Source: Protula sp. h YS-2021 (taxonomy: Eukaryota > Annelida > Polychaeta > Sabellida > Serpulidae). From it: a stretch of 64,000 nt of DNA. The notes beneath the pieces were generated by a model that saw only the letters and a program-made list of their open reading frames with translations, did no database searches and was not told where the DNA came from. Below, piece by piece: positions 47,191-60,569 of the stretch. The stretch lies in NCBI GenBank assembly GCA_949752745.1, contig OX457034.1, positions 8,144,904-8,208,903 of the forward strand, written 5' to 3'. Every line of letters begins with the position of its first letter. Position 1 is the stretch's first letter. The position numbers were made by a program, and so were the translations under genes.

Positions 47191-47400
47191 TCAATGTGTC
47201 TGTTTCTGCACATTGAGTGGTATATTGCCTTTTGAAATATTGAGGCATATCTCACATAGACCTTTCAGTTCCTCTTGTGTAGCTTGGTTGAGGAGTATTT
47301 TGCGATGTCTTAGTCGACTCCTTGCCAACAAATGGATAAAAGCTTCACTTGAAGCTCTTCTTTTAGACATGTTGAGGGCTGCGCATGTCCTGAGGAACAT
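47191..47400 (-). pseudogene. Small conserved Polinton protein remnant
   Basis: A ~70-residue frame with ELKGLCEICLNISKGNIPLN, a signature that recurs in a small Polinton protein of unknown function. Basic stretches precede it. Confidence 0.55.
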
Positions 47401-47990
47401 AGACGTAGTGTAGTGTGTTGGGGAATATATATGTGCGCGTGTTCTGGTTGTCTTCGGTTATAAATCCAGTAGAAGGTAGCCATATGGTTTGAACCTAGTA
47501 ACCTGAAACGCATCAACAACATGACACCATGAACCTGACCTCTTTTGACGAGCCAACGTGACAATCTGTTAGTTATCACGCGTGTTCTTAAATAGGATCA
47601 AGTAATGTCTTTTGAGACTAATATTAAGCATTTCTGTGACTAGATGAAACAAGTCGTGCACAATAAAGAGAATACTGAGATTCTTGTGACTGCTGCCCAC
47701 ACCAAACAGTCGTATCATGCGTTTTATCACTGCCATTTTATTACTATCATCAATAATAAATACAATGCGTTTTTTTTGGGATTGAACCAGTCTTCAGGAT
47801 CTTCAGGAATGCTTTGGTGAAAGATAACTGTATGAAGAGTATGGTAAATCAGTTCTTCTGCATACAATCAAAACACTTTGGCAGGAGCCATAACATCTTC
47901 TAAAAGGGCTTTGATGAGGGATGTTTTTACACACCCTGTTGGGATTTATGATCAGATTGAAAATATGTCGACTGTATCTGCTGCACCATT
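47401..47990 (-). pseudogene. Polinton packaging ATPase (FtsK/HerA type), broken
   Basis: The family drives genome packaging into capsids. On the minus strand a P-loop block near 47,905-47,945 reads PTGCVKT, with Val in place of the usual Gly of Walker A. It is followed by an early TGA, a block ending in DPEDWFNPK, a Walker-B-like FIIDD (near 47,750), then LILFKNTRDN (near 47,580) and KPYGYLLLDL (near 47,460). There are several stops and at least two frameshifts, so no product is possible. Confidence 0.75.
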
Positions 47991-48095
47991 TTCTGCTGTG
48001 AATGAGCTTTTGTCAATGTTAGCTGGACGTGTATGACGTGCTTTTTCTTTTTAACATTGCCTTAAATGCACTGTTGTAGTACACTCTTTCAAACC

Positions 48096-48340
48096 AGCCT
48101 CTGTGGCCTAGTGGTTAGAGTGTCCGCCTCGAGATTGGAAGATCGTGGGTTCAAACCCCGGTTGGGCCATACCTAAAATTGGGAGTCCTCCATGCTACTC
48201 TGTGAAGCACTCCACATCTAAGGGTTAGAAGGAGGGCCGGTACTACACTCTGTTTCGTTCCCAACTGTTCAACCTCGTTGGTCATTACCTCCACTTGACA
48301 AACAGTTCAGTAATACCTCTTTTCTTCCTCTTTTTTTAAT
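48096..48340 (+). mobile_element. tRNA-derived SINE
   Basis: The tRNA-like head has an A box TGGCCTAGTGG (48,104-48,114) and a B box GGTTCAAACCC (48,148-48,158), then a ~170-bp unrelated body and a T-rich tail. The tRNA fold is incomplete and a tail follows, so this is a SINE and not a tRNA gene. It lies inside the Polinton between the ATPase and integrase remnants. Confidence 0.8.
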
Positions 48341-48379
48341 ACTTGATGTGTTCTGAATAAATTATATGCGCTTTTTGTG

Positions 48380-49080
48380 ACTCACTAGAGTGTTCTTTCA
48401 TAGAAGTAACCATCAACTGGATCCCTTTGAAAATCTTTCTGTGCGGACATATCAGATTACTCCACCAAAATCGTCGTCCTACCACAAATAATTGTGTCCA
48501 TTTTTCTGGACACTCTTGGAATACTTATTTGGAATACTTACGTCTACGTGCATTTTTTTCCAAATTTTTTGCTTCATTCTGTTCGTGAATGGAAACTGGT
48601 GCTTGTGCATTCAAAGAAGAATCAAAGAACAGTATCGATACGTGTGATTCTGCGGCAAATAGCGGTACATCAACATCTTCATTGTGCATCTGACACGTTT
48701 TCTATAATTGACCTTGACTTCATTTTAGTCTTGTAGGCATGAATATTCTTGAAAAATTGTTTGACCAGTTTTGACAAATTCACTGCCTATGTCCGAACGC
48801 AGCATTCGTGGTCGTCGTGCTGTTCTTTGAAAATTAGATGTAAAGCCTTGAATAGCAATACCTTGTTGTTTATTCATCAAAGGTTCTACCCGTAGAAGAC
48901 ATCAGTTACAAGCACTTAGCTACCAAATCCACATCCCACAGGTCATCAATACCTCTTCTAAAAATAGTATGTCTTCCATTTGTACGTGACCGGTTGTAAC
49001 AAACTGTATCTTGATCTTTGGATAACCCACTTTAACCTGGTCTTCCTGCTCCAAGATTTGCTATAACTTGTACGGGCAAC
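48380..49080 (-). pseudogene. Polinton integrase remnant (DDE type)
   Basis: On the minus strand the block RRGIDDLWDVDLVA (about 48,962-48,917) matches the start of the catalytic core of Polinton integrases. Further on, in another frame, LRSDIGSEFVKTGQTIFQE (about 48,803-48,747) matches the second catalytic Asp region, and MYRYLPQNHTYRY (about 48,678-48,640) a later conserved block. Frameshifts and stops make it inactive. Confidence 0.7.
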
Positions 49081-49083
49081 TAA

Positions 49084-49467
49084 GGGGTCATGCATAAAGT
49101 ACGTACGCACAGAGGGGGGAGGGGGTCACGGTCGGTGCGTACGCACTGCGTGCGGGGTCTGGGCTGCTGCGTGCGTACGCTTCTTCCTTCAAATATATCT
49201 CAAACATATTTTTGTGCAATTAAACGACCTAATACATCGATTTATAAACTAAATATTATACTCTTTTAGTACAGTGGTTATTTTATTCACATTTTAATGT
49301 ATGTTGGCATGTACACTTTTAATTTTGTCGCTGATTAATTGGCATTGTAGTTTTTAAAAACAAATTGATATTTTTTCATTAAAACAAAACATATTGCACA
49401 CGTGCGTACCGGGGGGGGGGGTTAAAAATTGACAATTTTTTTGCGTACGTATTTATGGATGACTCTT
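49084..49467. mobile_element. MITE with ends ggtcatgcataaagtacgta
   Basis: The left end, ggggtcatgcataaagtacgtacgc, and the inverted right end (gcgtacgtatttatggatgactc) pair over ~22 bp with a few mismatches. Such 'gtcatccataaagtacg' ends are known from IS4EU/ISL2EU-like elements, but this family call is tentative. Confidence 0.5.
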
Positions 49468-49574
49468 AAATCCTCCTGGATGATTAGGGTCAGGGTATAT
49501 TTTGCCAAGATACTGTTGTCATCTGCAACAAATGACGATCAGCAGAACTTGAATGGTACAGGTGTTACATGACA

Positions 49575-49918
49575 TATCCAGTGTGCTAAAATTATTACCA
49601 TGGGACATATCCAGTCTGCTAAAATTATTACCATGGGGCATCCAGTGTGCTAAAATTATTACCACGGGGCATATCCAGTGTGCTAAAATAATTACCATTG
49701 GACATCTAGTGTGCTAAAATTATTACCACGGGGCATATCCAGTGTGCTAAAATTATTATCACGGGGCATATCCAGTGTGCTAAAATTATTACCACGGGGT
49801 ATATCCAGTGTGCTAAAATTATTACCACAGGGCATATCCAGTGTGCTAAAATTATTACCACGGGGCATATCCAGTGTGCTAAAATTATTACCATGGGCAT
49901 ATCCTGTGTGCAAAAAAT
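49575..49918. repeat. 33-bp minisatellite (gtgctaaaattattaccacg)
   Basis: About ten copies of a 31-33 bp unit. Frames are open on both strands because of the repeat. Confidence 0.92.
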
Positions 49919-49929
49919 TATTATTATGG

Positions 49930-52900
49930 GGCTCACTGAGCCATTGCAATTTGGTTTTCTTCAAAGTCAAATGTAATTCTATACAGGTGAATTTTGGAAT
50001 GGAATACAAGTCACACTTTTAATCCTAGTGTTTTGTAAAATCCTTGATGATAAAGAGGTAGCATTCTGTATTCTAGGTTTCAGGGGCCATTTAAAAAAAT
50101 ACTGGACACGCATGGGAACCAGATGGTAACTGGGTGCCTACCCCAGGATTTTCCTGCAATTTCATTAGGCAATGAAGGTGCCTCATGGCAGCCGTGTTGG
50201 GAACAGAATTTGAACGATTTGGAGATGCCCGTGGGGGGGGGGGGGGGGGGACATTTGACAGAATCCGGAGGATTAGTTCGTGACGTCATCCAGAGAGCTA
50301 GCGCAAAACATTTAAGGAAGACGCTGACACAATGACCTATGATTTCTGCTTCTCCAATATGAGAGACAATTATAAACTATAATGTAGTTATACATATAAT
50401 TTTTGCTTTATTAATTTGTGAACGAAAATTTGTTGCTCTGTTAGTTGGTACCAAAGTTAACCCGACTGTAAAAAAAAAACCAAAAACAAAACAAAACAAA
50501 AAACAAACAAAACAAAAAAAAAACAAAAAAAAACAGACAAATCTAAAATATAATAATAACAATAATAAAAAACAAACAACCAAAAAATCAAAAAAAAAAG
50601 AAAAAAAAAAACAACAAAACAACAGAAATGAAATTTAAGGGTACTTTGAAGTGGAAATTTTATTATTAAAAAAAGGGTCAGTGGGCATTTGATCATTTTC
50701 TCCCAACGTGCCCTATAAAAATGGGTAGTTCTTGTGTCAGACAAGAAACAATAAAATCTCAGAATACCTCGGCAATTGCTCCTTTTTTTCTCTGTAACAA
50801 GTATTCAAATCTTTGGGCTCGCTGAGACAAGAGCTATTTTTAGCTATTCCTGCGACTTGTTAAAGGCTCTCCCCTACGCGGAGCGAGCAGGTCATCAAAT
50901 ATTCATGCAACTAAATTGATAACCGGAAATTTAATTTTCGTCTACAACACATTTCATCAGAAGTGCCGGGTGTTTTGGGATTGAGACACGACAGTACAGG
51001 AACGCCCGGGGGGGGGGGGGGGGAGGGACGGGGACACTAGCTCTAAAGGGCATTTCTTCCAAGATTAACACCAGAATTGAAAAGTGTTGTCTTAAACATT
51101 AAATCTGTTTTTAAATGCCGCTATATTTATGTTATTTTATCATTTTGGAGGAGTTTACAGAATTGGACCAAAGTCCTAATTTTTCAAACCATTGAAATGA
51201 AGCAAAAAATTAAAAACCAGATGGAAACAATATGAAGTGATCTAAAGAGGTTGCCAAGATTATTTAATATCCAAATGACGATAACGAAAAAATATTAACT
51301 TGGAACTTATCACGGGAGTTGCTCTTGTGCACCCCCCCCCCCCCCCCCCGTTCCCGCTACTTTCCCACCGCCCTGTCTCAACCCCATATACAACCTTTGC
51401 CCGATCCTGGCAAAAAAGGAAAATCTTTTCCTTCAACTGAAGGCCCCTGGCCAGAAGAAAATGTGATTTAGTATTGATTTCAGGCACCTTTTTGTCCCTC
51501 ATGTTTTTTGGAAGAAAATTATAGTTCTCGGCGAAATTTAATTAAGTTAAGGAAATGAGTGTGGGCTTTATGACAGTTGTGGTGTCAGAGCAGGTGCATT
51601 CTCAGTGTCGCTACTATCCACCGCTCTGCGCCCTCCAGTTTTCTGGATAATGCACTCCCACCAGAGTATTACAACTCTTTATGGCCCCGAAAGGGCGGCC
51701 ATATTTTGGAGCCTGTCTTTTTTTTTTCAAAAGGGCTGCCAGCCAATTTGGATTTGTTTATAATCTCATTTAAACGTGAGACGTTTTAAAATTACCATAA
51801 TCATTACCATAAATAACTTGAGTAATATTCACATCTAACGTGAAATTTACCACCAAACGTTATATTTTCATGTTAAACCATTTTTGTTATTTATGAAAGA
51901 TAACAATTTCACATAATTGGCCAAATGACCAAAGAGGAAGAAGTTCAGTGCTCAAATCTAATTGTAACGATCAAAACAAAATGCGACAGGGGACCGCCCA
52001 ATTTTGTAAACAAAAGTTAAATGAGAAACGACTTTTTTTAACCCCAACTCTAAGCATTCGTTGCCAGGGCTGGGAAGCCCGGGAGGAGTGGGGGGAGGGG
52101 GGTGTAGTCAAGCATCAAATGGTCCATTCGTGTCCATGACTTCTTAAAATTACGCCTAAACGAGGAGTGCTAAGTTTGGAATAATGTCGCATTTTTTTAA
52201 CTAAACGCAGTGCAGTTTCGAAGGAATCCTTTTGTGGGGAAACGAGAGTACCAAACAAAAATTACCCCCCCCCCCCACTTTTTTTACTGATTTTGAGACG
52301 CGCATGGTAACATGATAACAAGTGCCTCCCCCCCCCCCCCCCCCCCCCCGCCCATCCCTCCTTGGGACTGGGAGTCGCGATAACGCTATCATTTTGCATT
52401 TGTACCGACTTAGCAGAAAAAAAGAGCAATCTCTACCAAAACTTAATCATATCCAACAGAATAGTTTATACAAACCTTTTGATCGTTATATAAAAAACTA
52501 AATAGTGTGGTGCCAAACATAAAAACCCCGTTTTTGGATCAGCCAGTGTAATTGCTCTTCAATTAATACCGATACCTTGTTTGATTCCGTGAAAAACATT
52601 TAATTTATATTCAGCACTGCCGAATGTTGTTTTAAGCATGATAATGCGTATAATTATCTTGTGGATCTGCGTATTCGGCACGGTTATTTAGCTGTTAGGT
52701 AAATAAAATTATTAAAATGTAAAAATAAACATCAGATTTGATCACATTTTTTAACAGGCCCAAAAGACATAAACGTGTGTCTAAAAACTCCTGCACGGCA
52801 TTTCCGTTTTTTTTTTAATTTTTCAATACCATGCTTAACTGATTTAAGGTTTTGAAGAAATTTCCTACATTGCGTGACAAGTTTTACCCCCCCCCCCCTC

Positions 52901-53430
52901 CTCCCCTCCAGGGACTCCAGTCCTCCTTATGCTTGCCCCTGCCTGCGTTTGGGCTCGACCATAATTTTATCTCTTATAGCCCCGTCTAGTCCCACACCAG
53001 AAAATTAGCAACTCGTCCAGCTCCTTGTAGCTATAGTTGCAGTATAACAGTTGTGAGAAACACCCACACACGCGCGCGCGTACACACACACCTACACACA
53101 CATATACACACAAAACAATACAATGTAACCATCGTCATATGGGTCAATTAGCAACTAAAAGTAGAACGTTTCAAGTAGAAAAATAAACTAGAACAGTACT
53201 CTCTTTTCTACATGAAGTGATAACTTTGGAAACATTAAGTTTTCTACATTTTTAACATTTATATAAAACAAAACTTCTAACGGACGATGCAACTGATATT
53301 TGGGTTCAATAAACTGAAAAAATGGGGAGGGCAGTGGGGGGGGGGGGTGGGGGGAGTGACATATGGGCTTCAAAGCGATAGCGATCGGCTGAACCCAGCA
53401 AGGAGTAGAAAAGATCCCTCCCAAAAGGCA
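49930..53430. other. No gene seen, low-complexity rich
   Basis: Contains long G-runs and C-runs (50,234-50,250; 51,010-51,023; 51,332-51,350; 52,327-52,350; 53,337-53,347), an A-rich stretch (50,470-50,615) and a (CA)n tract (53,065-53,115). No exon, RNA gene or element end was recognised. Confidence 0.6.
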
Positions 53431-53439
53431 ATTTTTTTC

Positions 53440-54485
53440 GAAAGGATGGTCCGATGAAATATAACCAGACTCTTAACTCCTATAGGTGGATCCTTGGAAA
53501 AGCTTGCTTGTTTCAAACCCGGATAAAAGAAGAGGGTGGAGCGTATGGTGAAATTCCCTACCCCTTATAACTACACCGGTAGCCCAAAACTAAAACCGAT
53601 ATCGGTGTATGGAATGTACAAACCATGTTTGTAACATCAAAGTTAGCTCAAGTTATAAACAAAATGAAGAGATATAGACTGAATATACTGGGGGTCAGCC
53701 AGTGCAGATGGACTGGCTCTGGACGCCTCGTTGCTAATCAGTTATCTAATACTCTGCACACAAAGAATTCCACATCCTGCAGAAGATGTCGCAAATTCGA
53801 ATGGAAACCTATCTGTGAACGAATTCTATCTAAAGGCCCGCTCCAAATCTAAGTATACTCTAAATTTTACGATTACACAGTGTTCTGCACCAACCCAAAC
53901 TGATGACGACACAAACACAGAATGGTACAGCTAAAACAAGTTATATCCAGAGTACCTATACATGATTTGTTAATGGTTATTGGAGGAGACCTGAACGCTA
54001 ATGTGAGAGTCCATAACACTGACGTGTACTGGGCATGGACATCAAAGCTAGGCTCGGGAAAGCCCACTCAATCTTTGGAAGTCTTATCTAATATAGTCTC
54101 AAAACCAAAGTGAAGCTGTACAAAAGTAATGTTAAGTCCATATTTGTTGTGCGATTCAGAGTGCTGGCGTGTTGTCAAATCAGATATCAAATCAGATGAA
54201 CAAAGTAGCATCATTTTACAATGGCTGCATCTGGAGAGTGGCATTTTCTGGCCCAACAAGATTAAAGAAAAACAGCGATCTGTACAAGAAGACCAACTAC
54301 CGAAATATCTTGTTAGAGATTTGGCCGAATGTGATGGGTATCATCTGGGGTTGAAGCCGAACACATTGTCTCCTGGAGGAGAGGCCTCTATTACTTATGT
54401 CCCACCCAGGACGAAGATGATATGTGAAGTAAGTTATGAGAAAGGGAACGGGCTTCTATTGTTTATTGCACAATAAAGAATTTTG
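53440..54485 (+). mobile_element. LINE fragment: endonuclease start joined to C-terminal tail
   Basis: From ~53,596 the sequence encodes an APE-type endonuclease start (VWNVQTM ... MKRYRLNILGVSQCRWTGSG) and, after frame changes, the block VPIHDLLMVIGGDLNANV. From ~54,120 it matches the tail that follows the reverse transcriptase in such LINEs (CDSECWRVVKSDIK ... NGCIWRV ... IFWPNKI). The whole reverse transcriptase core is missing. Several frameshifts; dead. Confidence 0.75.
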
Positions 54486-54489
54486 AGAC

Positions 54490-57360
54490 GTGTCTAAAAA
54501 GTGCGTCTGTTTACTGGCTAAAATATAAATTGAAACCATCAGAGCTTGGATTCTAACCTGTTTTGTCTTTCTTTTTTTTTAAACCAGGAAACTGGAGTTG
54601 AAAAAGAATAAGTTTTAGTGATTTGATTGGTGGTTTCAGGTGTGATAGCGCATTTTACAGCTGCACGCGTTAAAGGAAATATATTGCAATTTATGTTAAA
54701 CCAATGTCTTTTATTAAAATATTCAGAATTTTGATACGTATTAATCGCTATACTGTGTAAAACAGATGCTACTGATCAGTAATAGATAAATGTTGAAACA
54801 GTGTAAACTACATTAGAAAAGCACTAATTCTCCTAATGCTTTTATGCCTAATGGATGTTTTCTTTTAATGGCAATGGCATCTTTTGACACATTAGTGAGA
54901 ATCAAGGCACCGTTTTGAACAGTGTATGTACAAAAAATAAACGTCTGTCAATATTTTGACTAGAACGAAGCACGAACATTCCCTTGTTGCTTCGAAAACA
55001 ATAAGCTAGTTACGGTGTCGAATGCTCACAGAGATCTGTATAATTCAGCTACACCCAAAAAGGGTTTGATAAACTTCAGTTCTGGTATGCTGTTCTCGCG
55101 AAGTTTTTTATTCTTGGTTAAAAATACATGTATGTGGCATGTAAAATAATTGACCTATTGAACCAACGAAAGAAGTATTTTGTCTTAAATTTGTATGCTT
55201 ATGCACATCTACCCATATTTCTAAAAATAGTAGAAGTTAAAATGTGCAAAGTATTTTTAAGAATGCTGTCCTTCTTGGTCACGTGAATTATGTAAAGCAA
55301 CTGAAAGTAAAATAAATGGTTGCAAAATAATCATTGGATAACCCTGGTAATCCATCTGCAGATAAGTGAAGTGGGAGGTCCGATATTTTCTAATACAATT
55401 GTTTAATAGGATCTTTTTGTCCAAAAAGAAATGTTTACAATACGTGCGAATCAACCTTTTCATGGTGTCAAAACAAAAAATTTAACTGCATGAAATTGAA
55501 AATCTCAGTTTTCCTTCTTTCAAATGATTGTAGATTTTGTCCTGGTGTCGCATGGTATTTGGTGTATAATTGTTTTACACATCACTTTGATGTCGGCGTC
55601 TCATTTTGATAAACAAGAAGAAGAAGAAACCAAATGTCCATGACGTCACTAACATGAAGATGAACAAGAATTATTCAAAACAGCGATGTATAAAATGAAT
55701 AAAACGAAAAGTTTATTATATATGTATAACTTTTATTTTATATTTTAAAAGATAAAGTCATCTCTCTCAGGCAAAAAATTCGCACAATTTAATTAAAAAT
55801 TAATATTGATTTAGTTTTCCATTGACAAACTTTATACTCTGCACATATTTCTAAACGTATAAGCTCCCTTGGCAGAAGATATTCAAAACGTATAAGCTAT
55901 TCAAAATTGAAACTCGTTAAGCCATTGCTCAGTTCCTTTACTGTGGATTACTTTCTGGTGCATATTTCAAGAAATCTGTGTAATTATGAATTTTTAAAGT
56001 CTGCAGTGAATTGAAAATGCACTGGAATCATTTCTTTTTCAAAGACGCCATTAATATCCACATAAGGTGTATGATATCAGTCTTATTCATTGGTTTGCAA
56101 TTCACATGAAAGATTGATAAATGATGTTCTGATTGATCATCGTATCCATGACATTTGGCCCAGACACATTTGGGCGAGCGACATCTGAACCAGAAGGAAA
56201 AGCATTTGGGCAGTTAGATTGTTCATGTTATAATATTTACGATCTTCGTGACTTTGTATAATTGTGCAATTTTGGTTTAAATAAATTTTCCTTAAAACAC
56301 GGAGCAATGCATGTTGACAAGGCATGTTAGCTGATAATTGCAATTATTACTATTTTTTAAGGCCAGGCGTATTGTCTAGAACAAGGAATGAATAGAGAAA
56401 GGCTGTTACTGACACATAATGACATTGAAAGGATTTCTTCATTAGTCGCGCCATACACGAGTTTTGTGATTTTCTATATTTTTACTGTGATATTTGTGGT
56501 ACTGGGTGACGCAAAATGACACTGAAAAGAAGTCGATCGCTAAGTAGTGGGGACGCTGTTGCGTCATGCTCTTGTCAATGGCCGGGATAGAGTGGGATTT
56601 TACAGCAATATAAAAAATAAGATACAACACTCAGTGACAATGTCCAGTGACTAACAATTTAAAAACAATGTAACAAAAACAATGTAAAAAAACAATGTTT
56701 CAAATCGTCAGGACTAAATGTGGTAATTTTTTCATTTTTTGTTGTTATGTCTCTTGCCCAAATGTCTCTGTCCTAAATGCTTCTGGCCCAATCATCCCTG
56801 ATTGAAATTTATGGATACTGTGATTATCAGACGAGTGTTATTATCAGGCAAGTATTATTAGGTTCTGTTATGTTCGATTAAAAAGAAAATGTAATTATAA
56901 ATAAAATCACCGATAATCGCGTTATAACAGACAATTAGTGATTGCAATTATGCATGATAGACTTTTTGTGGTTTATTGGTCAGGCGATTACAGTGTTATT
57001 ATTTTATTTAGTTTCTGTGATACCTTATTAAAGACTCAATTCGGCTTTGCTCCGGACACGAACATTTCGCTAGTTTCATAGTTTTACTCCAACATGTGGT
57101 GGAATCAAGTCATTTCTTTTCTAACAGGCTGCCAAATTTGCCAACAAACATAAAACTAAATCGCCTACAAGAGCAGCGACACCGTCAGGGATGGCGCAGG
57201 CTCTGGCAGTGTTTCAATGTTTTCTGGTAACGACTGCGATGGCTCAGGCAGCAGTTTAAATGGCTCGTACAGCTGGGCAATGGTTTGAATAGTAGCTAAG
57301 ATGATTTCGGCAGTTGTGGGGATGGTTCCAGCAGTAGTTTCGATATATATATATATATAT
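54490..57360. other. No gene seen
   Basis: AT-rich. 56,140-56,215 and 56,745-56,805 hold short similar words in inverted orientation (cccaaatg, aaatgcttctggccc), which may be degenerate ends of a DNA element. 57,165-57,340 has a mild internal repeat (gatggctc/gcagtagttt) with weak coding look on minus. Confidence 0.5.
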
Positions 57361-57361
57361 A

Positions 57362-57991
<630 letters not shown>

Positions 57992-58931
57992 TAATGAATT
58001 TGTAATTGCATTATAAATTTGTTCCATTGACAGACATAATATCAAATGAATATTTTGAAAATAGGTGAAGATGCTAATAGTAACTGGTTCATAGGTATGT
58101 TACGATAATTCCAGTGCGATGCAGTGTTGAAAACAGTTCTTAGTGACATTTATATGAATGTAATAAAGAGAGTAACTGGCATTTAGGTGCACTCTAGTAT
58201 ACTAGTGTACTATGGTCACCAAAAGCTGACAAGATGCAAAGAGAAATTTTGCTGTGTTTAGACCTAAAGATCCACCATGTTCTGGCAAAATAGTAAACCT
58301 TGTTTTGCAGAAATGTAGTAACAAATTCTTAGCAGCAGGAACCAGTCACAGATACAATTTCAGTAAAACTAAGTATATTATTGGAAGCGTATCTTGCGTG
58401 TGGATGGTCAATATACACTGATTCCATGTCATTCTTTTATCACAAAACCAGCAACTGCACTATTGAATAGATGAGTCCAAAATATGGCATCATAATAAAA
58501 CATTTCATATCAGATTAATATGATAATATGACGTCCGTCTTGCTCAGTAGTTGACCCATTGGTTAAAGCATAATTATTATGCCTTTATATTGCTTAATGA
58601 TATCAAAGTTGTGAATTGATTATAGTATGGCAGAGATCACTGTGATTAGTGGAAAGATAACGCATAGCATAAAAAATCCCATCTTCACACAAAAGTGCGG
58701 TCTTTTTGCAATAAGCCAAACAGTTGATGGATAGATTAAAATTTAACCAAATTTTACTGAAATGACTATTTCTCTTAAAAGTCTTCTATTTATGTATTTT
58801 TTGTTCCTTTAATACTGCGGATTTGCTTAAGATTAGCTTAATTAATCCCGAGGATTTCCCTATTGTAAAAAGCAAGACCTCAAGATTAACTAATCTTGTC
58901 TGTATTAGCTAATCCCAAGCATCACCGCACC

Positions 58932-59547
58932 CAGTAAACATCCGACGTCTTTTGTGGGCTATAAAGTGGTGGTTATTTGGTCATGACGCCAAAATAACCA
59001 CTTTTGAAATTTTGAAACGTCGTAAAAATGTCAGTGTGATTGCGATGTACATGGCCGGAAATCGAGGGGTTGTAGAATGATTGATTATTTTTTGTCATGG
59101 CCGCAATAGAACAAAATACTCTCTGTTCCGTCCGTACGTTGTAAGCAATGCTTCGTGCTTGTACACCGGTTTTTTACAATTGGGGATTTCCAATCCCCTA
59201 GTTTATTGCTTTCGTACGATTCGGTAAAATGTTTCCATATGATTCCGTTTTCCCCCAAAGCCTTGTCACGTGAACTCTTCTGAGACGGCTAAGGCTAGGA
59301 TAACCAAATTTGGATAACCAAAATAATGAAACATGTCTAGTTGGTCCAGCTACATTTTTTAAGAGATTCATTAACATTTTATCAGCGAAAAGGGACTTTG
59401 AAATTTGAAAACATTGTCACGCGAACTCGTCTGAGACGGCTAAGGCCAGAACGAAAAAATTTGGCAAAAACGTAATGTAGAATCGTTAGTTGGCCCAGCT
59501 TAATTTTGTTCAGAAATTGATTACCATTTTATATGGAAAAATTGACG

Positions 59548-59645
<98 letters not shown>

Positions 59646-60566
59646 GTCAAGGTCAAAACCGGAAGTTGACCATTTCTCAAAAACGATTAGAGATAAGGCG
59701 ATTTCGACCCTCTCTCTCTTAAAGAAGATATGTATCTTGTGCCTCGGTGACCTTAATCTCTTCGATAATGGTCAAGGTCCAAAACCGGAAGTGGGCCATT
59801 ATCTGGAAAACGGTTAGGGATATTGAGTTTGAGCTATTTTTGACTCTTTCCATTTGGCGAAAAAGACAATATGTACGAGGTACCTCGGTGGCTTTGGTCA
59901 TTGTCATTTCTGAATTTTGAGAGTTCCGAATCGTATTTTTAACCCAAATGTTATTTTTGCTACACTGTGGCGATAACGGTCTAGTTTATATTTTAATTAT
60001 TATTTTATTGGGAAATTCAAAGCGAAGTTTAAAAAGAGGAATTCTTAATGATTCGCAAGCATTATAAGAGACCACACATTCTTAAGGTAAAAAGAATGTT
60101 TATGTTTATGGGTATATTTAGCAATATCAAATTTTCAAACTTTTTATTGACCTAACACGCCACTTCCGACTCCATTTGTAATGAAAGATACGGGAAGCTG
60201 GACCATGTAACAGTAAGTTTTGTTAACTGTGTCACAATTAGATTTGTTAAACACAATGAAAGACAGGAGCGCGTTTTTCGTTAAGAGATTACGGGAGAGG
60301 CTGTTGGGCGATATTGAACAAGGCTGTTCAACCCAAAATCGGACTGATGTCGGAATCCCGATATCAATCTGAGGTGAAAAATCGACATCGGTTTCATTTC
60401 ATATAAACCAAAACCCGACGAATTATTGACGTCGGAATCCTGACGTCATTCTGATGTGAAAAACCGATGTCGGTTCCATTCCACGTACAGTCAAAACTAA
60501 TCCGACGTCAGAAACGTTGAATCACGACGTCAACCCGACGTCATTTTGACGTGAAAATGTTTACTG
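58932..60566. mobile_element. Possible DNA transposon with CAGTAAACAT ends
   Basis: CAGTAAACAT with 'ccgacgtc' at left, and its inverted form (gacgtgaaaatgtttactg) at right. The right half has two to three tandem ~100-bp units built on 'cgacgtcatt.tgacgtgaaaa'. No target duplication or transposase was found. It contains a (TA)n tract and a diverged pair of 'caaggtc.aaaaccggaagt' repeats (59,645 and 59,770). Confidence 0.45.
59549..59642. repeat. (TA)n tract
   Basis: About 46 uninterrupted TA dinucleotides. The Tyr-Ile frames across it are artefacts. Confidence 0.95.
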
Positions 60567-60569
60567 CAG

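Larger units (their letters stand above)
43625..49083. mobile_element. Decayed Polinton/Maverick
   Basis: Remnants of the hallmark Polinton gene set lie together: protein-primed family-B polymerase on plus, and on minus a minor-capsid-like protein, a small conserved Polinton protein, an FtsK/HerA-type packaging ATPase and a retroviral-type integrase. Each has frameshifts or stops, so the element is dead. I did not find the terminal inverted repeats, the major capsid protein or the protease, so the borders are only approximate. A SINE has inserted at ~48,096-48,340. Confidence 0.85.

Noticed and set aside
48097..48170. Functional tRNA gene
   Set aside because: A and B boxes are present, but the cloverleaf arms pair poorly and an unrelated body and tail follow, as in a SINE.
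57120..57262. Exon-like open stretch after an AG (57,127)
   Set aside because: A 43-codon frame without any recognised homology or partner exon, with repeat-like words.
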